Source: Monodelphis domestica (Eukaryota; Chordata; Mammalia; Didelphimorphia; Didelphidae). Taken from it: 64,000 nt of DNA. A model generated the notes under the pieces. That model was not told where the DNA came from, did not search any database, and worked only from the letters and a program-made list of their open reading frames with translations. Below, one piece after another: positions 1 to 10,759 of the stretch (the first letter of the stretch is position 1; each line of letters starts with the position of its first letter). The DNA lies in NCBI RefSeq assembly GCF_027887165.1, contig NC_077234.1:163922877-163986876 (forward strand), given 5' to 3'. The position numbers and the translations under genes were made by a program.

Positions 1-423
1 AATACTGATCAAGTGTTTACTCCAAGTTAAGCACCATAACGAGCAGCAGGGAGACAAAGATAGACTGGTTTGAAGGACCTGGAGAAGTTTAACTTGGAGA
101 AGACTCAAGAGGAGACAAGAGCTTTCTTCAAATACTGGAAGAGTCACCAAGTAGAAGAGGGATTCCATGTCTTGTCAGACCCTACAGAAAAGAATTAGGA
201 GAAATAGATGCAGGAGCAGATTTCAATTCACTGTAAGGGGAAAAAAAGATTCCTAACAGCCAGGACTACTAAAGAAAGAGGAATGGGTTGACTTGAGAAG
301 GAATGGGTTCCTCATTCTTAGAGTTTGGAATCCATTTGTCAGTGTAAAGGAGATTGCCATTCAGTTATGGGTTAGCCTAGATAACTGCTAAGTTTCTTTC
401 CAACTCTGAGATTCTATGATACA
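1..423. other. Mostly unassigned; old interspersed-repeat tail near 290-422
   Basis: No exon seen. The end (TTCCAACTCTGAGATTCTAT) matches the end of a similar stretch at 46735-46757 and is typical of the 3' end of an ancient CR1/L3-like LINE, plus strand. The first 290 bases are unassigned. Confidence 0.4.
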
Positions 424-545
424 TCTTTTTAAAAATTTTATTCATTGATTGATTCAGAATATTTTCCATGGTTACATGATTCATATTCTCTCCCCTCTCC
501 TGAAGCTGATAAGCACCTCCAATGGGTTATACATGATATATCTTT
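424..545 (-). repeat. L1 3'-end fragment
   Basis: Matches on the minus strand the L1 3' UTR seen at 1262-1440 (TTTTCCATGGTTA, then the pyrimidine-rich stretch, then GGGTT-TACATG). Short and decayed. Confidence 0.6.
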
Positions 546-547
546 TT

Positions 548-715
548 AAAAATCCTTATATTGGTTCCCAGGTAGAATTGGGGTAATGGCTAGGCTACTG
601 GAGTTAAATGACTTGTCTAAGGTCACACAGTTAGGAAGTGTCTGATGCCAGATTTGATGTCCCATCTCTGAATCCTGAATCTCAATCCACTGAGCTACCT
701 AGCTGCCCACTCAGC
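548..715 (-). repeat. SINE type A
   Basis: Reverse complement begins GGGCAGCTAGGTAGCTCAG and contains CAGACACTTCCTAACTGTG, the tRNA-derived head and body of the type A SINE; the poly(A) end is degraded. Confidence 0.8.
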
Positions 716-869
716 TCAAACTTGATGTCTTTCTTACATTTCTGTGTGAGGATTGGACTCTTCTTTCCTAAGGGCCTACTTCTGAATGATCTAAGGAACT
801 GTAGCTGTTATCTCTTTTACTCTGGAGCTTGAGATAAAGTCAAATCACTGTGACTGGACCAGTATCTCT

Positions 870-1065
870 GCTGTGCATAAAATATGGCATCAGGGTCTGC
901 CAACATCTCAGAACAAACTAAGAACCCTTCCTTAGGCAGATATAGGCTATGAAAATAATACTGGAAAAGGAAAAGACAAATGACTCCAGTATCTTTGCCA
1001 AGAAAGTCCCACAGACAGTATGGCCCATGGAGTCACAAAGAGTTCAACATGGATGAATGACTGTA
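870..1065 (+). repeat. SINE type B, partial
   Basis: The segment from GACTCCAGTATCTTTGCCAA to the GTCACAAAGAGTTCAACATG tail matches the 3' half of the type B SINE. The 5' half is lost or unrecognisable. Confidence 0.6.
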
Positions 1066-1261
1066 CAACAAAAGGAAACTAATAAATGAGTTAATAAGAT
1101 TTAGAGGTGGTGGGGAGACCTTTAGAAAAAGAATGCTGATTTGGGAGAGCAGATTGATGATAAATTGTCAGTGTATGCTTCAAATCAGGGTTTGATTTAT
1201 TGTTTTATTTTATCAACTATTTATACTTAAAATTAAGAGATGGAGAAAATGTTAATGCAGA

Positions 1262-1893
1262 TTAATTTTTATTTTTTTGGAAATTTTTATTTAATTATTT
1301 AATTAGTTAATTTAGAATACTTTTCCATGGTTAAAAAAATCATGTTCTTTCCCTTTCCACTTCCCTACTCCCTCTCTGCACAATTCACTGGGTTTTACAT
1401 GTGTCATTGATCAAGACCTATTTCCATATTATTAGTATTTGCACTAGGGGGATCATTTAGAGTCTACATCTCCAATCATATCCCCATGACCCATGTGATC
1501 AAACAGTTGTTTTCCTTCTGTGTTTCTACTCCCACAGTTCTTCCTCTGAATGTGGATAGTGTTCTTTCTCATGACTCCCTCAGAATTGTCCTGATTGCAT
1601 TGCTGCTAGTAGAGAAGTCCATTACATTCGATTGTACCACAGTGTATCAGTCTCTGTGTACAATGTTCTCCTTTTGCTGTGCATCAATTCCAGTTCCCAT
1701 AGAATTCCTCCATTTTATTATTCCTTTGAGCACAATAGTATTCCATCACCAACATATACCACAATTTGTTCAGCCATTCCCCAGTTGAAGGGCATCCCCT
1801 CATTTTCCAATTTTTTGCCACCACAAAGAGCGCAGCTATGAATATTCTTGTACAAATCTTTTTCCTTATTATCTCTTTGGATACAAACAATGC
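1262..1893 (-). repeat. L1 3' end, 5'-truncated
   Basis: On the minus strand it runs from the AAAGAGATAATAAGGAAAAAG part of ORF2 through the 3' UTR to the A-rich tail near 1262. Colinear with copies at 10005-10650 and 42800-43440. The small open frames here are ORF2 shadows. Confidence 0.85.
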
Positions 1894-1964
1894 AGATCAT
1901 TTTTAAAAGTTGTCATGTGTACATTTCCCCTCAGAATGCCGGTTGTTAAACACCAGCATATTAA

Positions 1965-2505
1965 TGAGTCACTTTAAAGATATTCTCTCCTTTTATAGAT
2001 GGGGAAACTGGGACTGTTGTAACTGATGAATCACAATTGGAGGTGGGATTCAAACTCAGGTTCTCTAACTCTTAAACTGCTGTTCTTTTTACTACATCTC
2101 AGTTGCCTATGCTCAGCAGCTTTCAAGAATTCAAAACAATTAACAAATTGCTGAATTAAAAGACTTAACAGAACCACATTTCATGTCCCTCCACTCCATC
2201 CCCCATCTATGGCAGCCACCAGGAGGTCTATAACCCAGAGATCATGATTCCTCACATAATTAAAAATTTTGTTTTCCAAAGAAACTGTTCAGCAGAATAA
2301 GAAAAAAACAACTAAACAGACTACAACTTTCTTAGAGGCAGAGGGGTTATAGTGGATAGAGTGCTGACTTGAAGCTAGGAGAGTCTACTTTTATATCTTC
2401 TTTCTTACACCTACTTATTAACCGGGTATAAGACCTCTGAGCATCAGTTTCTCCATTTGTAAGTTATGGCTAGTGTTATCTACCATATGATATATAAAGT
2501 GCTAG
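1965..2505. repeat. Two MIR-like SINE relics with unassigned spacer
   Basis: 1965-2105 is a minus-strand MIR relic (GATGGGGAAACTGGGAC, then CAAACTCAGGTTCTCTAACT). 2335-2505 is a plus-strand MIR relic (GTTATAGTGGATAGAGTG, then CATCAGTTTCTCCATTTG). 2106-2334 shows nothing I recognise. Confidence 0.6.
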
Positions 2506-2509
2506 GCAA

Positions 2510-3718
2510 TTAGTTGGCAGCTAGGTGGCACAGGGTTATACAATGACTCTTCTTTCTGAGTACAAATCCAACCTCCTTTACTAACTGTGTGACCCTCAGA
2601 AAATTGCTGGGAGCCATCAGGCTACGCGACGTCTTGACAGAGTCATGCATGGTAGATGAGGAGGCCACAGAGTGGCCCTTGGCAAGATATGATTGCCCAC
2701 TCAGTCCCCCTTACATGACCTCTCTCATCAATATCTCTTACCTATGAATTAACATGATTATTATTCCCCTAGTCTCAAAAGGAATAATGCAAGAGCAAAA
2801 TACCTATACCTTAATTCTCTAAAACATCATCAAAAGATCAGACCCTCAAACCCAACCCAAAAGGACTATCAAGGGTTAACTTTTACTTAGTTACATAATT
2901 CCCAGCAAAACTGCAGTTACAAGCCAAGGCCAAAACTTTCCCACTCCCAGAAACCTATTCTCATGAAGCTAGCACACAAATTAATCATAGAGACCCACAC
3001 AATAAGTACAAGTACATCAATCTTCAACATGCCTCAGTGACTCATATTCACAAATCAGTAACTCAGAAACTCCCCAGTAAAGAACCCTGAGAAATGACCA
3101 GTCTAAATTTGAATTGTGTTCCCAGTACCCTCTGAACCTCAATGGCACGATTGTTGAATTGTCTTTTAAGAACTATTGATTAATCATTCCATTTTGTTAA
3201 AAGAAATGTCATTTCCCTTGATTGTAAGTTCAAAACTTCTCACAGGGTAAGGAGAAAATTAAGCCACCTGTGACAAAATCATTTATCTTGTGCGCAACCT
3301 TTTATTCTGTCTGTAATCACAATACAAGAATATAGAATGTTAATCAAGTGATTTGTTAAAAGTTAATGTATCATTTTTCTAATTATTTCACTTTGAACAT
3401 GTGTGTTAGGTAATGTATCTGTGTGCCAAGAAAATGGGTATAAAAATAAACCCCAGGCCTATGAATGGTGGAGCAGCTATCAGATGCAAAGCAATCCCAT
3501 GGCTGTAATGATTAAGCTGTCTTCCGTTTGTTATTTTCTTGACTGATCATTTGCCACCTGTCAGGAACCCCTGGAATCTCTAGTGAGGCTGGACCTCACC
3601 CATGGCAGAAAATAATTTAATACTGTTTACCTCAGTTTCCTCATCTGTAAAATGAACCAAAGAAGGAAATGGCATATTACTTTGCTAAGAAAACCCCAAA
3701 TGGGGTCACAAAGAGGCA
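2510..3718 (+). repeat. SINE type B split by an LTR insertion
   Basis: The head and body (GGCAGCTAGGTGGCACAG, then CTAACTGTGTGACCCTC) end at 2604. The same SINE resumes at 3614 with TTACCTCAGTTTCCTCATC and ends with the GGGGTCACAAAGAGG tail. The interruption is exactly the LTR at 2605-3607 plus its duplicated target. Confidence 0.8.
2605..3607 (+). mobile_element. Solo LTR of an endogenous retrovirus, about 1.0 kb
   Basis: Begins TGCTGGGAGCC and ends CCATGGCA, the TG...CA ends of a retroviral LTR, and is flanked by a perfect 6-base target duplication GAAAAT (2599-2604 and 3608-3613). It contains TATAAAA at 3439-3445 and AATAAA at 3445-3450 about 160 bases from the 3' end, as expected for U3-R-U5. 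A 6-base duplication is usual for beta-retrovirus-like (class II) elements. No internal gene sequence remains, so it is the product of LTR-LTR recombination. The orientation follows from the TATA and poly(A) signals. Confidence 0.8.
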
Positions 3719-3719
3719 G

Positions 3720-4240
3720 ATGTTTTCATATTATATTATATTAAATTTCTTTTAAAATGGTAATTAAAAAATGAATTAAAATCTAAACAACAAAATGTTA
3801 TCAAAATACAATCAATGAACATTCTAAGCACAAAGCTATATTCAAAGGCAATAGATAATCAATGATTCCTCCTGATTTTACTAAATTTTTATTATTAAAA
3901 TATAAATAGCTTCAATTTTAAGGTTATATTTGGAAAACTTAAATTTTTCTTTGGTTTGAAAATCATAGAGCCATAGATCTAGAACTGAATGAGACCTCAG
4001 AGGCCATTTAGTCCAACCAAGTCTTTTCATAGAGAAAAAAATTATTCTCAGGGAAGTTAAGTAATGTGCTTTTATGAATATTAAATTCCAAAGACATGAT
4101 ATGAATCCATGTCCTTTGACCCAAGAAACAGTGCTCTTTTTTTCCTGCATTTTTTCAGTGTCTAGATGAATAGATATTTTTCAAAAAGGACTTTTTTTTT
4201 AACTTCCCTAGAGAATTGTTTTGGGTTCATGAAAATGATC
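3720..4240. other. Unassigned AT-rich DNA with one old SINE-like relic
   Basis: 3960-4090 resembles an ancient interspersed repeat (ATAGATCTAGAACTGAATGAG, with similar words at 14534). The rest is AT-rich with no supported feature. Confidence 0.4.
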
Positions 4241-4590
4241 TGTAACATTTGTTGTTGTTTGTCATGATCAACTCTTTGTGACTCTAATGGAGGGGGTTTC
4301 CTTGGCAAAGATACTGAAGTGGTTTGTCATTTTCTTTTCCAGCTCATTTGTCGTTGTTCAGTTGTTTCTGACTCTTTGTGACCCCATTTGGTATTTTATT
4401 GGCAGAAATACTATATTGATTTACCATTTCCTTCTCCAGCTCACTTGTCAGATGAGGAAACTGAGGCAAAAAGGGTTGTAACTTGCCTAGGATCATATAG
4501 GTAGTAAGTATCTGAGGTCAGATTGGAACTCAAGTCTTCCTAACTTCAGACTTGGCACTCTATCTATTGCTCCACCAAGCTGCCCACCAC
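4240..4590 (-). repeat. SINE type B plus a second tandem tail
   Basis: The complete minus-strand SINE occupies about 4345-4590. Immediately beside it, 4240-4344 repeats the tail segment (CTCTTTGTGAC, CCTTGGCAAAGATACTGAAG, TTTTCCAGCTCATTTGTC). This is either two nested insertions or a local duplication. Confidence 0.75.
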
Positions 4591-4619
4591 AAATATAGGC
4601 AAAGATAAATGGCTTAGTC

Positions 4620-5460
4620 ATCCCTTCATTTGAGAGAATCATAGCATCAGAGAGTGCTAGAGGTGAAGGAATCTTAGAAATTATTTAGTCCAAGATTCTT
4701 ACTTTAATTGGGAGGAAACCAAAACCCAGAAACTTACACACACACTGTGTTTAACCCAGCTCATTAGTGGCAGAGCTGGAACAGAACTGAGACAAGAACT
4801 CAAGTCATAGCATCAGAGCATCTTAGAATTGGAAAGCATCTTGACGGCTCTCTAGTCTAACCAATATCTGGACCAGAATTCTTCCTAGAGTATACCTAAT
4901 ATGTCTCCTAACTCCTTCCTCATTGTTCATTCTGCTATACAGAGAGACATATTTATATGTGAAAGTATATGGTAGAAGAATATCTCTTACCTTTGTAGGG
5001 ACCAGAATACCCAAAGAGGCTTTTAGGAGAAAGAGATATCTCTGGGGCTGCCAGTTCAAACTGATGAGGGTAGAGGGACATTTTAAAGTTAAAGGCTGGC
5101 TGTGTATGGAAGAGGGGACCTTACCTTTTCAAAGGAAAAGTCAGTCCACGTGGTTTCTTAAAGGATGTATTTTCCTATTCATGAATTTATATGGGAAGCC
5201 TTATAAAAGATGAAAATGAAGGGATAGAGACTGTAATTTCATTGGTAGGAGGAACTCCTAGGTGAGGAGACTTGATCTACCAATACAGGATGTTCAATTC
5301 TTTGGAACTTCCATGTTAGAGCGGCCAACAGCAAAGAGAGGGTAAGCAACTTCCCTGAAGTCACACAGCCAGCATGGGTCAGAGGTAGGGTTTGAAGGCG
5401 GTTATTCTTGATATTGGGGTCAGCTTTCACTAAAGCACACTGCCTCTCATAAAAATAAAA
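4620..5460. repeat. Cluster of old MIR-like relics
   Basis: 4625-4800 and 4800-4920 each begin with a CATAGCATCAGAG-like motif and look like two diverged copies of one old repeat. 5290-5455 is a minus-strand MIR relic (CTGAAGTCACACAGCCAGCA). The open frames across them have no conserved features. Confidence 0.5.
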
Positions 5461-6139
5461 AATCAAATCACATTTACTTATGCAGAGAATGTTCTTTGTT
5501 GAAAAGAATTTAAATGAATTGCAATTTACATGAATTTACATGCAATTATAATGTACAATCAAGGGAATGCCCTAAAATTCCAATGGATCTGTGATTTTGT
5601 TGATTTATTTCTTTGTTTTAACAACATAGACTACAACCTATCCCTGCCTGCCCAATCTGTGGGTTATCCATATCTTCCCATAAATTCACTGTAGGGATAT
5701 CCTTCTGGTGGGTGTGGAAGGTGGCAGTGAACTTTCTTGAACTGATTTGACATCATGAGAATAACAATGGAGCATGTGGACTCTTGGTGATCCCCAGCTC
5801 TTGTCATGTGATTGGTTCATCTTTATCCATCATACATTTTAGTGACATCTTTTCACTGCTTGTCTTCCATAATCTCTTGTTTCTGATGTCAGTATGTTCA
5901 AGTCCACTGCACATTTCCCCACCACTCTACTTTAATTATGTAGATATTATAGGGTTCTATGACTTAGAGTTATTCTTCACTGGAAGAATATCAGTGTTCA
6001 GAGGGATCTTTGCTTATTAAATTATTTCATTTGAATTTCAAGTCTATATATTTTTAAATGACCAGTTCTTACTAAAAATGCTTTCATATTAACATAGCAA
6101 AGAAAATGAACAGGAAAATGGCAATAGTTAACATTGGAG
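5461..6139. other. Unassigned unique DNA
   Basis: No repeat, exon or RNA gene recognised. A short frame at 5784-6020 has no family resemblance. Confidence 0.4.
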
Positions 6140-6373
6140 TTTTTAAAGGATGTGGTTTGTTAAAAGATTTTTTAAATTGTTAAAGAAATGATGGCACACT
6201 AATACATTGTTGGTGGAGTCATGAAATGGTCTAATAATTTTTTTAGAAATCAATTTGGCATTATATCCATATCCTTTGAGTCAGAGACTCCATTACTGGA
6301 CTTATACCTGCAAAAAAACTATTGATGAGAAGAAAATTCTTCTATATGCCAAAAATTTTATAGTAGCACTTTT

Positions 6374-6533
6374 TTAAAATTAAAAAAATATTTTATTTTC
6401 TAATTACACATAATAACAATTTCCCACATATGTTTACTAAAATTATCAGATCCAAATTGTCTCCCTCCCTCCCTTCCCTTCCCTTTCTCAGAGATGGTAA
6501 GTAATTTGATTTAGATTACACAAGTATTTTCAC
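6374..6533 (-). repeat. L1 3' tail inserted in an older L1
   Basis: Minus-strand L1 tail (T-rich start, then a CTCCCTCCCTCCCTTCCC stretch). It is flanked by near-identical AGTAGCACTTTT (6362-6373) and AGCAGCACTTTT (6534-6545), the probable target duplication. Confidence 0.6.
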
Positions 6534-6862
6534 AGCAGCACTTTTCGTGATAGTAAAGAATTAATTGAATACAAAGTATGTGAGGATCGATTGAGGAATG
6601 GCTAAACAAATTGTGGAACATGAATATAATGGAATATTAATGTGCTTAAGAAATGATGTTTATCAGTAACAGCAATATTGTACAATGATCAACTGTGAAT
6701 GACTTAGCTCTTATAAGCAATAAAATGATTCAACCAAAGTCTAAAGTCATGATGAAGAATGTTATCTAACTCCAGAGAAAGAACTTAAGGAGTCTGAATG
6801 CAAATTGAAGCATTCCATTTTTCATTTTATTTTCTTCATGGTTTAAAAAAATATGTCTTCTT

Positions 6863-7064
6863 GGGGGCAGCTGGGTAACTCAGTGGATTGAGAGCCAGGC
6901 CTAGAGACAGGAGGTCCTACTTTCAAATCTGACCTCAGACACTTCCCAGCTGTGTGACCCTGGGCAAGTCACTTGACCCTCATTGCCTAGCCCTTACCAT
7001 TCTTCTGCCTTGGAATCAATACACAGTATTGATTCCAAGACAGAAGGTAAGGGCTTAAATATAT
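6863..7064 (+). repeat. SINE type A with perfect 12-base target duplication
   Basis: Full-length: GGGGGCAGCTGGGTAACTCAG head to the AAGGTAAGGGCTT tail. Flanked by ATATGTCTTCTT at 6851-6862 and 7065-7076, inside the older L1. Confidence 0.88.
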
Positions 7065-7269
7065 ATATGTCTTCTTTTACAACATGATGAATATAAAAAA
7101 TGTTTTGCATTAATAACACATGCATAAATGTTATCAAATTGCTTACTGTCTCAGAGAGGAAATAGAGGAGGGAGGCAAGGAGAGAATTTGGAACTTAAAA
7201 TGTTAAAAAAAATGTTAAAAATTCTTTTTACCTATAATTGGGAAAAATAAAATATTACTGAACTTTTAA

Positions 7270-7560
7270 AAAATGATGTGCATGGTGAGTATAATGAAGC
7301 ATGGAAAGATTTCCAGGAACTAATGCAGAATAAAATAAGTTGAGCCAAGCAAACAATCAATATACACAATAACTACAACAATATAAATGGAAAAAAGTGA
7401 ATGCAGCAAAATTATAAAGATCAAACTGGGCTCACAGGTGTTATACATTACACATTTTCCTGGAATTTTTCAATATATTGGTAAATTGAGCTGTTCTTTT
7501 TCCCTCTTAAAATACAATAGAAAAGCTCTCTTGGACAAGTAGGAGAGATATTTGGGATAA
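7270..7560 (+). repeat. Second L1-like 3' fragment
   Basis: GGAACTAATGCAGAATAAAA and ACAATAACTACAACAATATA are words of another LINE 3' end. Class uncertain (L1 or RTE-like). Confidence 0.45.
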
Positions 7561-8529
7561 CTATAATAATATAAGAAATAGAAGACATTAATAAAAAAAA
7601 TATCTATCTAGAGATATAAAAATCAAGAAGAAACTGAACAGTGAGAAATTTGGAGTCATTAAAAGAACATTGTAATTTCCTTTGGTAGTTTGGTGTGACC
7701 CTGAATAAGTACATTAATTTAAGTAGTATTATCATTAATTATATTGGCTCAGCCTACCCATGAGCAATGAATGTTTCTCAAAATATTGAGGTTTCTCTCT
7801 TTTTCTTGATACAGATGTATATCTCTAGGTAGATAGTTGTGAAGTTATATAAACATGTACAGAGAGAAAGAGATCTTTATAGTTTGTAACACCCATACAT
7901 CATAGTCAACAACAATCTGCTTTCCTGCACAGAGAAATAGGGTGAAATTTTAGCTTAGCAGAATGCTTGGCACATGGTAGGCACTTAATAAAAGTTTGTT
8001 GTTTGGTTGCTTACTAAGTGTTGTTGATTATGTTTTCTTTAATGTAATCAGTATAATGTGAGTTGCAAACAAGGGTATCTGTAAAATCTCATTTTTTATA
8101 GAGCATCCCTCTCTTCTGGGTCTCCTCCATAATGGTAGTGAATTGTCATGAATTACATGAAAAGAAACACAAAATTCAAAGGTGTGTGTATATATATATA
8201 TATATGTATATATATGTTATACATAGATAATATATATCAGTGTCTTGTGTCATATTAGAGCTGATGGTTCTCCTCATAATTTTTTGATGAACTCTACTTG
8301 TTTATTAAAATTATTCAGTTTTAATTTTGTTTCCTAAACCTTCTTGGCAAGTGTGAGTAATTTCTTTGGTACAACAAAATAGATTTTATGTTTTCATGTT
8401 TATGTTTTCAATGTTAATTGATGATGATTTCTACTTCCACCTGCCCTACCAAAGAAAAGAACAATTTGTGCATTTTCTTTATGTTTAAAATGCTAATATA
8501 TGTATATATTTGTGTGTGTGTGTGTGTAT
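7561..8529. other. Unassigned AT-rich DNA with (TG/TA) tracts
   Basis: 7960-8000 is an L2-like 3' tail (CTTGGCACATGGTAGGCACT). 8182-8216 is a TG/TA simple repeat and 8509-8528 a short TG run. Nothing else seen. Confidence 0.45.
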
Positions 8530-8722
8530 AAACTCTTTCCTTCTGTCTTAGAATCAATACTGTGTATTGGTTCCAAGGCAGATGAGTAGTAAGGGCTTCA
8601 CAAATAGGGTTAAGTGACTTGCCTAGGGTCACATAGCTGGGAAGTGTCAGAAGTCAGATTTGAATCTAGGGCCTCCCATCTCTAAGTCTGACTTTCAATC
8701 CACTGAGTCACCTAGCTACCCC
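8530..8722 (-). repeat. SINE type A
   Basis: Full-length on the minus strand, from GGGTAGCTAGGTGACTCAG (right side) to the tail near 8530, with the GAATCAATACTGTGTATTGG segment of the type A 3' end. Confidence 0.85.
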
Positions 8723-10004
8723 TTAGAACATTAATATTTCACAGTAGGAATATCTGGTGTTATTCTGAGATCCACAGAAATAATTAAAAAAGGAAATTGA
8801 TCAGATTCTCCTGTCCATGTTGTTTTCTACATTTTGCAGCAATGGTTCCCTAAATAACAGTGTTGTAGAAAGCCATTTGTCACACCAGAAATAAAAGGAA
8901 AAGTTCACACACATCGAAGGATATTCTTTACAGCCCGAAGAGGTCTGAAGGAGAATGGAGATAGGACAGTCTTCATTTGGCTCTCCTCCACCAGTCATCT
9001 GAGCAGGGATGGGGTCTTGTGGTTTCAAATCAACTCTCTTGGGGTTTACAAGACTAATGAGGGCTTATTAGTGTGTGTGTCTCTCTCTCTTTTTTAGTAG
9101 ACAAAAATCTCATTTTCGATGCCTGTCAGCTTTATTCCATTTTCTAGAGACCTGAGATAATAATTGGCTAGGTGGGAAGGTACAAGTATATCTGAGACAT
9201 TCATTTCCAGACATGGCTGGTATGGGAACTTTTTTTCCTCAACTATGCATTTATGTTTTGAGGGTCTTATTTTTCCTTTTAGAAGTATTGCTTAATGAGG
9301 TGGGAGGCAAAGTAATAGGAACATAATAAAAGAATAAAGCTGGGGGAAGAATATTTCTCTTATCTACTCAGGATGCAGAAATATGATCTTGGGAACCCTA
9401 AAAATGACTGTGTTTGGGCTGAGATGAGCACTATCGATGAAATACAGTAGTAATTTTTTGAAACCTGGAGAGATCTCAGCAGTTTAGAAATAGAAAGCAA
9501 AATAACAGAAAGCAAAGAATTGCATAGATAAGCAGGAAAATAAACAGTCCAACCCCTAAAGAGGCAAATTGTATAGGTAAGCAGGAAAATATAGCTAGCA
9601 TCATAAAGGGATTTGTTTTATCTCTAAAAGCATCTACCAGTGCCAAGAGAAATGACCTTGAGGTATGTTCTTTGCTGAAAAGACAACAGGGCTTTCCCTT
9701 AAGGAGACTTCAGCCTTCTCTTGCTATATTCTTTAGCAAGTAAAGCCAATTCATTCACAGAAGGAAAGACAAAATTTGCACTTATACTAATATTAAATAA
9801 CAAACTCCTGAGTAGTAACATGGCGTAGTGAATACAGAGCAAGTCTCAGAACTAGGAAGATGGTTCAGATTCTGCCTCTGATCACTTACTATCTGTGTGA
9901 CCCTGGACAAGTCTGACCTCTTCATGCTCTAGTCCAGGCAATCCACTAAGAGAAGATGGTGAACTACACTTCACAGAGAGAGTTCCTTATACCAGTGAGA
10001 ACAC
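8723..10004. other. Unassigned DNA; MIR relic at 9825-9925
   Basis: 9825-9925 is a plus-strand MIR relic (ACTATCTGTGTGACCCTGGA). The remainder, about 1.1 kb, shows no exon or recognisable repeat. Confidence 0.4.
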
Positions 10005-10650
10005 ATAGCACTGCTGGGTTTGTACCCCAAAGAGATAATAAGGAAAAAGATTTGTACAAGAATATTCGTAGCTGCACTCTTTGTGGTGGCAAAAAATTGG
10101 AAAATGAGGGGATGTCCTTCAATTGGGGAATGGCTGAGCAAATTGTGGTATATGTTGGTGATGGAATACTATTGTGCGTAAAGGAATAATAAAGTGGAGG
10201 AAATCCATGGAGACTGGAACAACCTCCAGGGATTGATGCAGAGTGAGAGGAGCAGAACCAGGAGAACATTGTACACAGAGACTGATACACTGTGGCACAA
10301 TCAAACATAATGGACTGCTCTACTAGTAGCAATGCAGTGATCCAGGACAATTCTGAGGGAGTCACGAGAAAGAACACTATACACATTCAGAGGAAAACCT
10401 GTGGGAGCAGAAACACAGAAGAGAAACAACTGTTTGATCACATGGTTCGATGGGGATATGATTGGAGATGTAGACTCTAAATGATCACCCTAGTGCAAAT
10501 ATCAATAATATGGAAATGGGTCTTGATCAATGACACATGTAAAACCTAGTGGAATTGCACATAAGCTAGGGGAAGGGGTAGGGAGGGAAAGAACATGAAT
10601 CTTGTAACCATGGAAAAATATTCTAAATTAATTAATTAAATAAAAGTCCC
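10005..10650 (+). repeat. L1 3' end, 5'-truncated
   Basis: Starts CACTGCTGGGTTTGTACCCC (ORF2 C-terminus) and ends ATTAATTAAATAAAAG. The end of ORF2 is readable around CTTTGTGGTGGCAAAAAATT. Younger L1 type, same as 41889-43444. Confidence 0.88.
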
Positions 10651-10759
10651 TCTGCCCCCCACCCCAATAAAATAAAATAAAAAGAATCCCAGGCAGAAAA
10701 GTTGCTAAGATCTAGACAATGGTGGTTAAGTGACTTACCCAGGATTACACAGTTCAGGA

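Larger units (their letters stand above)
6140..7262 (+). repeat. Old L1 3' part, interrupted twice
   Basis: Older L1 subfamily. It starts in the ACATTGTTGGTGGAGTCATG region of ORF2 and ends with AATTGGGAAAAATAAAATA. It is broken by a minus-strand insertion at 6374-6533 and by a type A SINE at 6863-7064. Confidence 0.75.

Noticed and set aside
9956..10386. Overlapping opposite-strand frames of up to 140 codons
   Set aside because: Both come from an L1 3' end; the longer is antisense to ORF2.
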